Origin: Pseudomonadota bacterium
GTDB taxonomy: Bacteria; Pseudomonadota; Alphaproteobacteria; Rhizobiales; Hyphomicrobiaceae
Direction of reading: 5' to 3'
NCBI GenBank assembly: GCA_023423275.1
Contig: JAFAFW010000087.1
Coordinates: 1 to 13,673, forward strand
DNA length: 13,673 bases
Below the pieces are notes generated by a model. It was not told where the DNA came from and searched no databases. It saw only the letters and a program-made list of their open reading frames with translations. Position 1 is the stretch's first letter. Each line of letters begins with the position of its first letter. A program made the position numbers and the translations under genes. Shown here one piece after another: positions 7,355-13,673 of this stretch.

Positions 7355-8782
7355 ATGAGCGTTTTACGACGAGACAGCACAAAGATCTTCAAGCGCCCCG
7401 CGTCGGTCAGCGGTGGTGCGGTACTTGCGCTCGTCGCCAGCTTGGCTTTGTCGGGAACGAGCCTGGCGCAGCAGTCCCAACTCTCGGGCGAGGCTGCCCA
7501 GAAGCTCAAGCAGGATCGCCAGCGCCTCGAACAGGTGGAACGCCGCACCAAGGATGTGACCGCGAACGTCGCGGCCATGGAGCAGGAGCGCGTGCGCCTC
7601 AACACGCAGCTCCAGGAAACGGCGCGCAGCGTTCAGGCCAGCGAAGCACGGCTGAGCAGCATCGAGACACGTCGCGACCAGCTCGAAGCCGACAAGCAAA
7701 AGCATCAGGCCAATCTTTCGCAGCGGTACGCGACAATCGCCAGCCTGCTGTCGACCATGCAGCGAATGGGTCACAATCCACCGCCGGTTATCATCACGCG
7801 GCGTGAGGATGCCTTGGAAATGGTGCGTAGCGCCATGCTGCTGGCTCGCGCCGTGCCGGAACTTCAGACGCAGGTCGGGCAGCTCGTCGCCAGCATTGCC
7901 GAAGTCGACAACGTGATCCGGCAGATCACCGAGGAGCGGACCCGGCTACAGACGGAAACCGAGCATTTCCGCAGTATGGAGGCCCGGTTGGCTTCCCTGA
8001 TGGAGGAGAAGCGCCAGACCCTGACCGAGCGGCAATCGGAGCTTGTGGCGCTGCGCCGTGATGCGGAAGCGATTGCCACAAAGGTCAACGAACTCGGGGA
8101 ATTGATTACCGCGCTCGATCACACGGTCGCCCAGCGCACGGGCCTCGGGACGTACAATCAGCAGACGCCTCCGGAGACCCCAGTTACCGGCAACCGTCAA
8201 GCGACCGATCTCAACGGCTCGCCTCTATCGGCCGATCCGATCACTCCTCCCGCTGCCCAGCGTCCCGCCGACAAGGGCACCCAAGTCGCCGTGCTGATGA
8301 CTCCTGGAGCCGGCGCGATCGCCGGATCGGCCGGGCGCCTGAAGCCGGCAGTCCCGTTTCATCAAGCCAGGGGGCAATTGCCCTTTCCTGCGGCAGGACA
8401 ACGCGTGCTATCGTTCGGCGACACAACTTCTAATGGCAGAAAGTCGCAGGGCGTCGTGATTGAAACGCGCCAGGGCGCCCATATCACGTCTCCGTGTGAT
8501 GGCTGGATTGTTTATGCTGGCGAGTTCCGAAGCTATGGCCAGCTCTTGATCATTAACGCCGGCGCTGGCTACCATGTATTATTGGCTGGGCTGTCCCATA
8601 TAGATGCTCAGCTTGGTCAATTCGTGCTGGCGGGTGAGCCGGTGGGAAATATGAGTTCGGCGCCGGGAGGCGCGACCCAAGACAACGCTCCTGTGCTTTA
8701 CGTTGAGTTCCGTAAGGAAGGGCGTCCGATAGATCCCACCCCGTGGTGGCATGAAGCGCACCAGCAGAAGGTGCAGGGATAA
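7355..8782 (+). CDS. EnvC-like murein hydrolase activator (degenerate LytM/M23 domain)
   Basis: Exported coiled-coil protein that probably activates periplasmic amidases during cell-wall splitting. The 475 residues run: a signal peptide (hydrophobic core about 20-37, likely cut after SLA at 38), long coiled coil about 45-135 and 175-260, a Pro/Thr-rich linker about 268-345, and a LytM fold about 345-462 ending in VLYVEFRKEGRPIDP. The zinc-site residues of active M23 peptidases are missing: where HxGxD is expected the sequence reads SQGVV (364-368), and the HxH position reads LAG (410-412). This matches EnvC/NlpD-type activators, which are catalytically dead. Start: ATG at 7355 is the first possible start in frame; its ribosome-binding site is weak. 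It lies 12 bp before ctpA. Annotation pipelines would call it 'M23 family peptidase', which overstates its activity. Confidence 0.92.
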   Translation: MSVLRRDSTKIFKRPASVSGGAVLALVASLALSGTSLAQQSQLSGEAAQKLKQDRQRLEQVERRTKDVTANVAAMEQERVRLNTQLQETARSVQASEARLSSIETRRDQLEADKQKHQANLSQRYATIASLLSTMQRMGHNPPPVIITRREDALEMVRSAMLLARAVPELQTQVGQLVASIAEVDNVIRQITEERTRLQTETEHFRSMEARLASLMEEKRQTLTERQSELVALRRDAEAIATKVNELGELITALDHTVAQRTGLGTYNQQTPPETPVTGNRQATDLNGSPLSADPITPPAAQRPADKGTQVAVLMTPGAGAIAGSAGRLKPAVPFHQARGQLPFPAAGQRVLSFGDTTSNGRKSQGVVIETRQGAHITSPCDGWIVYAGEFRSYGQLLIINAGAGYHVLLAGLSHIDAQLGQFVLAGEPVGNMSSAPGGATQDNAPVLYVEFRKEGRPIDPTPWWHEAHQQKVQG

Positions 8783-8794
8783 GGCATTCGAACC

Positions 8795-10144
8795 ATGCGC
8801 AAACCGGACTTTGCATTCTGGACGTTCGTTCTCATGGCCGGCCTGGCCGGTGTGACGACGGTGGTCAACGTCGGTCAGACCTACTCGGCGACGACTCCGA
8901 ATTCGGAGATCTATCGACAGCTCGATCTATTCGGCGACGTGCTGGAGCGGGTCCGCGCGGACTACGTCGAGAAGCCCGATGACTCGATGTTGATCGAGTC
9001 GGCCATCAACGGGATGCTGTCAGCGCTGGATCCGCACTCGGCCTATCTCAGCCCGAAGCACTTCCGCGACATGCAGGTTCAGACGCGCGGAGAGTTCGGC
9101 GGCCTCGGCATCGAGGTGACGATGGAAAACGGCGTCGTCAAAGTGGTGTCTCCGATCGACGACACGCCAGCCGCCAAGGCGGGCGTGCAGGCCAACGACC
9201 TGATCACCCATCTCGACAACGAACAGATCGTCGGGCTGACGCTGGAGCAGGCTGTCGAGAAGATGCGCGGTCCCGTCAACACACCCATCACGCTGACGGT
9301 CGTGCGCAAGGGCCGCGAGGAACCGTTCGACATCAAGATCACGCGTGACGTCATCCGCATCAACGCCGTCAAATCGCGGCTGGAGTCCAATGACGAGGTC
9401 GCCTACGTCAAGGTCTCGACCTTCAACGAGCAGACCCACGCCAACCTGGTCAAGCAGGTCGAGGCCATGAAGAAGCAGGCCGGCAAGAAGCTCAAAGGCT
9501 TCATTATCGATCTGCGCAACAACCCGGGCGGATTGCTCGATCAGGCGGTGGCCGTGTCCGACGATCTGCTGGACAAGGGTGCGATCGTCCTGACCAAGGG
9601 CCGCAACCTGGAAGAGACACAACGCAGCCAGGCCCGGCCGGGTGACATCGCCGACGGCAAGAAGGTTGTTGTGCTGATCAACGGTGGGTCGGCGTCTGCG
9701 TCGGAAATCGTCGCGGGTGCGATCCAGGATCACAAGCGCGGCACGGTGATCGGCACGCGGTCGTTCGGAAAGGGCTCGGTTCAGACCATCATTCCGCTCG
9801 GCAGCAACGGCGCCATTCGCCTGACGACGGCACGCTATTACACGCCGTCCGGCCGTTCGATCCAGGCCAAGGGCATCGATCCGGACATCGTCGTGGAGCA
9901 GGAGCTGCCGCCTGAACTGCAGGGCAAGGAAAACCCGAAACCCCGCGGTGAAGCGAGCCTGCGCGGACACCTGAAGTCGGAAGCCAAGGACGGCAAGGAA
10001 ATCTCTGGTTCGTCGGCTTACGTACCGAAAGAGCCGGAGAAGGATCAGCAGCTCCAGTACGCTCTGGGCTTCATCCTCGGCACCGTGACCGAAGCCACGA
10101 CCAGCCAGGCTCCGAAGGCGCCGGCTGCGACGGACAAGAACTGA
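8795..10144 (+). CDS. ctpA: Carboxyl-terminal processing protease CtpA (S41 family)
   Basis: Periplasmic serine protease that trims or degrades proteins from their C-termini, often peptidoglycan hydrolases. The 449-residue protein has a signal or anchor segment at about 8-26, a PDZ domain at about 100-180 (GGLGIEVTM onward), and the S41 catalytic core at about 200-365. S301 in GGSASASEI and K326 in SFGKGSVQ form the Ser-Lys dyad with the family's 25-residue spacing; Q330 follows. The RNNPGG motif is at 241-246. The tail after about 370 is charged and Lys/Pro-rich and not conserved. Start: ATG at 8795, 12 bp past the EnvC-like stop, with AAGG overlapping that stop region. A strong hairpin terminator follows. 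Confidence 0.97.
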   Translation: MRKPDFAFWTFVLMAGLAGVTTVVNVGQTYSATTPNSEIYRQLDLFGDVLERVRADYVEKPDDSMLIESAINGMLSALDPHSAYLSPKHFRDMQVQTRGEFGGLGIEVTMENGVVKVVSPIDDTPAAKAGVQANDLITHLDNEQIVGLTLEQAVEKMRGPVNTPITLTVVRKGREEPFDIKITRDVIRINAVKSRLESNDEVAYVKVSTFNEQTHANLVKQVEAMKKQAGKKLKGFIIDLRNNPGGLLDQAVAVSDDLLDKGAIVLTKGRNLEETQRSQARPGDIADGKKVVVLINGGSASASEIVAGAIQDHKRGTVIGTRSFGKGSVQTIIPLGSNGAIRLTTARYYTPSGRSIQAKGIDPDIVVEQELPPELQGKENPKPRGEASLRGHLKSEAKDGKEISGSSAYVPKEPEKDQQLQYALGFILGTVTEATTSQAPKAPAATDKN

Positions 10145-10185
10145 TTACAACGTGCTCCCGCTGGTGTGGGAAAACGGAGTGGTTG

Positions 10186-10213
10186 AAGAGCGCCGCCCAT
10201 CGCGGCGCTCTTT
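10186..10213 (+). terminator. Hairpin terminator after ctpA
   Basis: An 11-bp perfect stem, AAGAGCGCCGC paired with GCGGCGCTCTT, with a 5-base loop, starts about 41 bp after the ctpA stop and ends in a short T run (TCTTTG). GC-rich stem plus T tail suits intrinsic termination of the EnvC-like/ctpA unit, though the T run is short. It lies 35 bp before the first rppH start, so that gene may have its own promoter or depend on read-through. Confidence 0.75.
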
Positions 10214-10247
10214 GTCGTGATAGCGGTCTATCTGCGAGGTCTTTGGC

Positions 10248-10763
10248 ATGCAGTCCGGCGGTCCCGAAAGCGCTTATCGCCCTTGCGTCGGCATCATGGT
10301 GATGAACCGCGATGGCCGGATCTGGGTGGGCCGGCGCGCTGACGCACCGGGCGAACCGGAGGGCCCGGGAAGCTGGTGGCAGATGCCTCAGGGCGGCATC
10401 GACCCGAATGAGGATCCGCGGACGGCGGCGCTGCGAGAACTGTTCGAGGAAACCGGTCTGCGCTCCGTCGAGATCGTCGCGGAACATCATGATTGGCTGA
10501 CATACGATCTTCCGCCGAGCCTGATCGGCGTTGCATGGGGCGGTCGCTGGCGGGGTCAGCGGCAGAAATGGTTTCTCGTGCGCCTGACCGGCGAGGACAG
10601 TGAAGTCAACATCACGCCACCAGCCGGCCATCAGATCGAGTTCGATGCGTGGCGTTGGGCGAGCCTTGCCGAACTGCCGGGTCTGATCGTTCCGTTCAAG
10701 CGCGAGGTTTACGGCACCGTCGTCGCGGCCTTCGCGCCCCTGGTCCGCCCCGCGTCCCGCTGA
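10248..10763 (+). CDS. rppH: RNA pyrophosphohydrolase RppH (Nudix), first copy
   Basis: Removes pyrophosphate from the 5' triphosphate end of mRNAs, opening them to RNase E/J decay; related enzymes also act on diadenosine polyphosphates. The 171-residue protein contains the full Nudix box from G49 to L71 (GGIDPNEDPRTAALRELFEE and on), with R63, E64, E67 and E68 for metal binding. QMPQGGI just before it, GQRQKWFLVRL, EFDAWRWAS and a C-terminal VPFKREVY match E. coli RppH region by region, with similar overall length. Start: ATG at 10248 with GAGG eight bases upstream. It is followed 180 bp later by a paralogue. Just past the stop, a different frame continues with coding-like Ser/Ala-rich sequence. 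Confidence 0.93.
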   Translation: MQSGGPESAYRPCVGIMVMNRDGRIWVGRRADAPGEPEGPGSWWQMPQGGIDPNEDPRTAALRELFEETGLRSVEIVAEHHDWLTYDLPPSLIGVAWGGRWRGQRQKWFLVRLTGEDSEVNITPPAGHQIEFDAWRWASLAELPGLIVPFKREVYGTVVAAFAPLVRPASR

Positions 10764-10943
10764 GGCTGTCCTCCAGCTCCGCCGCAGAATCGGCATCGGC
10801 GCCTGAACAAGCTGAATTGGCATCCGCACGGCCATAGCATTGTCCCGATGCACGGCGACAACTTTGGCCCGACATGTCACCTACCAACGGTAGAACAATG
10901 CTAGAGTTTTGATTCGTATCCGCGAGACAACGGACCAAGCACT
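10764..10943. other. 180-bp gap between the two Nudix genes
   Basis: The first part (to about 10837) reads in the frame one base back as a Ser/Ala/Glu-rich peptide ending at TAG. The rest holds a 9-bp inverted repeat, TAGCATTGT (10835-10843) with ACAATGCTA (10895-10903), enclosing the small hairpin CTACC-AAC-GGTAG (10881-10893). These could be regulatory for the second Nudix gene. No clear promoter or ribosome-binding site is visible. Confidence 0.4.
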
Positions 10944-11456
10944 TTGACTCTGAGCGAACACGGTCGCCTTCCCGAACTTCCGCTTCGGCCTTGCGTCGGC
11001 ATCATGCTGATCAACGGTCGCGGTGAAGTGTGGGTCGGTCAACGCCGTCCGCGCTGGATTCCCGCCGATGCCGATCCAATCTGGCAAATGCCCCAAGGCG
11101 GTATTCTCCCCGGTGAGGCTCCGCTTGCGGCCGCCTTTCGCGAACTCAAGGAAGAGACCGGGGTCGTTTCCGTCGAAGTGCTCGCGGAGCTTCCGGAATG
11201 GCTGACCTATCGGCTGCCGCCGCACCTGTTAGGCGTGGCGCTCAAGCGCCGCTACGCAGGTCAGCGACAGCGGTGGTTCGCGATGCGCTTTCTTGGGGAC
11301 GACAGCGAAATTACGCTGATCCCGCAGAACGGAGGAAAGGCTGAATTCAGTGCGTGGCGCTGGTCGCCACTCTATGAGCTGCCGGGGCTGGCCTTACCCT
11401 TCAAGCGCCCGATCTACGAAGCCGTGATCCATGGCTTCGCTGATCTGACGCACTAA
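10944..11456 (+). CDS. RNA pyrophosphohydrolase-like Nudix hydrolase, second copy
   Basis: Paralogue of the preceding gene, 170 residues, with the complete Nudix box G52 to V74 (GGILPGEAPLAAAFRELKEE and on; R66, E67, E70, E71 present) and the same RppH landmarks: RPCVGIML, QMPQGGI, WLTYRLPPHLLG, GQRQRWFAMR, EFSAWRWSPL and LPFKRPIYE. All metal-binding residues are kept, so it is probably active on 5'-triphosphate RNA or dinucleoside polyphosphates. Start: an in-frame TAG at 10902 limits the upstream choices and the only usual start ahead of the domain is TTG at 10944, without a good ribosome-binding site; the first ATG (11004) would cut into the fold. It ends 24 bp from the convergent atpC stop with no visible terminator between. 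Confidence 0.9.
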   Translation: MTLSEHGRLPELPLRPCVGIMLINGRGEVWVGQRRPRWIPADADPIWQMPQGGILPGEAPLAAAFRELKEETGVVSVEVLAELPEWLTYRLPPHLLGVALKRRYAGQRQRWFAMRFLGDDSEITLIPQNGGKAEFSAWRWSPLYELPGLALPFKRPIYEAVIHGFADLTH

Positions 11457-11480
11457 CCTTCCAGAATACAGCGGCGGCAA

Positions 11481-11882
11481 TCAGGCCCGGGTACCCTGCA
11501 GGGCGCGCAAGCGATCGATCGCAGTCTGGGCAACGAAGCGCGCGTCGTCGCTCTCCGCTGCGGTCAACTCGGCTTCGGCGGCAGCCAACGCGGAGGAAAT
11601 CGATGCGCTTGCCGAGGACGCGTCCGCGTCGAACGCCGTCTCGGCCAGGACCGTCAGACGGTCGGGCTCGACTTCCGCGAAGCCGCCCTTCACGAAGATG
11701 CGCCGCGCGCCGCTTGGAAGCTGCACGTCGAGCACGCCGGGCCGCAACGTGGCGATCATCGGTGCGTGATCGGGCAGGACGGCAAAGTCACCCTCGGCAC
11801 CGGGCAGGACGACCTGCTCTGCATTTTCTGACAGAAGCACCCGTTCCGGGCTCACCAGCTCGAACTTGAACGTGTCCGCCAT
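11481..11882 (-). CDS. atpC: F1 ATP synthase subunit epsilon
   Basis: Rotor subunit of F1 that links the gamma stalk to the c-ring and restrains ATP hydrolysis. The 133-residue protein has the N-terminal beta-sandwich (FELVSPERVLLS, then GDFAVLPDHAPMIATLRPGV at about 31-50 and FVKGGFAEVEPDRLTVLAE at about 63-81) and an Ala-rich helical tail (about 87-130), as usual for alphaproteobacterial epsilon. Start: ATG at 11882 with a strong GAGGAG six bases upstream. It lies 52 bp after the small CxxC gene, which separates it from atpD; in most bacteria atpC directly follows atpD. Last gene of the operon in view. Confidence 0.96.
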   Translation of the reverse strand: MADTFKFELVSPERVLLSENAEQVVLPGAEGDFAVLPDHAPMIATLRPGVLDVQLPSGARRIFVKGGFAEVEPDRLTVLAETAFDADASSASASISSALAAAEAELTAAESDDARFVAQTAIDRLRALQGTRA

Positions 11883-11934
11883 TGTGGCTCCTCAGCCTCT
11901 ACACCCGCGCCAACCGGCGGAGCGCCTTCGTAGT

Positions 11935-12216
11935 TCAATCGCCGTCGCCCGGATCGGCGCTCTCGGCCTTCGCTTTGACTTCGTCTGCCGTCTGCAGGCG
12001 AGTCCCGCAGAACGGGCAGAAGAACAGAGGATGATCCACCATCCCCGGCTCTTCGTCCTCCAGCTCGAGCAATCCGACCGAAATGTAGAGGATACCGTCG
12101 CTGCCCTCGGAAATGAGCGGCTCGAAATCCTCTCCGGCCATCGCCTCCTTCAACTCGGCACAGCAGGAACCGAATGCAACAGGCGCGGCCTCGCCGGGTT
12201 TCTCATCTTCGGCCAT
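11935..12216 (-). CDS. Small CxxC protein of unknown function between atpD and atpC
   Basis: I do not recognise a named family. The 93-residue acidic protein has a paired CC (residues 18-19) in FGSCCAELKEAM, a central beta-like stretch ILYISVGLLELEDEEPG (42-58), and CPFCG at 67-71, a zinc-knuckle or rubredoxin-knuckle-like motif. Together they could ligate one metal, with the fourth ligand from the CC pair; this is inference. The tail is charged and looks disordered. Start: ATG at 12216; GTG at 12222 is possible. It begins 15 bp after the atpD stop and shares the atp strand, so it is co-transcribed with ATP synthase. Length and style recall small conserved hypotheticals of alphaproteobacteria. 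No signal peptide, so cytosolic. Confidence 0.85.
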   Translation of the reverse strand: MAEDEKPGEAAPVAFGSCCAELKEAMAGEDFEPLISEGSDGILYISVGLLELEDEEPGMVDHPLFFCPFCGTRLQTADEVKAKAESADPGDGD

Positions 12217-12231
12217 GGCCACGTCCGGCTA

Positions 12232-13668
<1,437 letters not shown>

Positions 13669-13673
13669 TGCTT

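Noticed and set aside
7355..8782. Active M23 metallopeptidase
   Set aside because: The fold is present but the zinc ligands are replaced (S364, V368, L410, G412), so an activator role is preferred.
9020..9970. 316-codon open frame antisense to ctpA
   Set aside because: The S41 protease on the plus strand has all catalytic residues; the antisense frame is a codon-bias shadow.
11457..11480. Shared terminator between the convergent second Nudix gene and atpC
   Set aside because: The 24-bp gap has no inverted repeat or T run.

Overview
The window is high-GC, densely packed chromosomal DNA. Its gene families (EtfBA with 3-hydroxybutyryl-CoA dehydrogenase, a PduO-type cobalamin adenosyltransferase beside a small two-helix membrane protein, an EnvC-like protein with CtpA, paired RppH-type Nudix genes, and the atpD/atpC end of an ATP synthase operon) point to an alphaproteobacterium, most likely of the Hyphomicrobiales. 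That placement comes from family resemblance and gene order recalled from knowledge, not from a search. I see no phage, plasmid, transposase, CRISPR, tRNA or rRNA signature; almost everything is housekeeping.

Layout. Minus strand, 1-7118, read right to left: a 64-residue twin-transmembrane (HIG1-like) gene, the cob(I)alamin adenosyltransferase gene, a rhomboid protease, etfB, etfA, hbd, an unidentified two-helix membrane protein, and typA/bipA cut by the window edge. A 132-bp MITE/REP-like inverted-repeat element (2474-2605) lies between hbd and the unidentified gene. Plus strand, 7355-11456: an EnvC-like factor with a degenerate LytM domain, ctpA, a hairpin terminator, then two RppH-like Nudix genes in tandem. 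Minus strand, 11481-13668: atpD, a small CxxC protein, then atpC.

How the genes work together. EtfBA and Hbd form a tight fatty-acid/short-chain acyl-CoA oxidation cluster. The adenosyltransferase makes adenosylcobalamin for B12-dependent enzymes. The EnvC-like protein and CtpA form a two-gene cell-envelope unit that probably controls peptidoglycan hydrolysis. The RppH proteins start 5'-end-dependent mRNA decay. AtpD and AtpC are F1 ATP synthase subunits.

The points most worth a second look are the small CxxC protein inside the ATP synthase operon, the tandem RppH paralogues (the second apparently starting at TTG, the first followed by coding-like sequence in another frame), the MITE-like element, and a dyad that touches the rhomboid ribosome-binding site. 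I found no convincing new multi-gene system.
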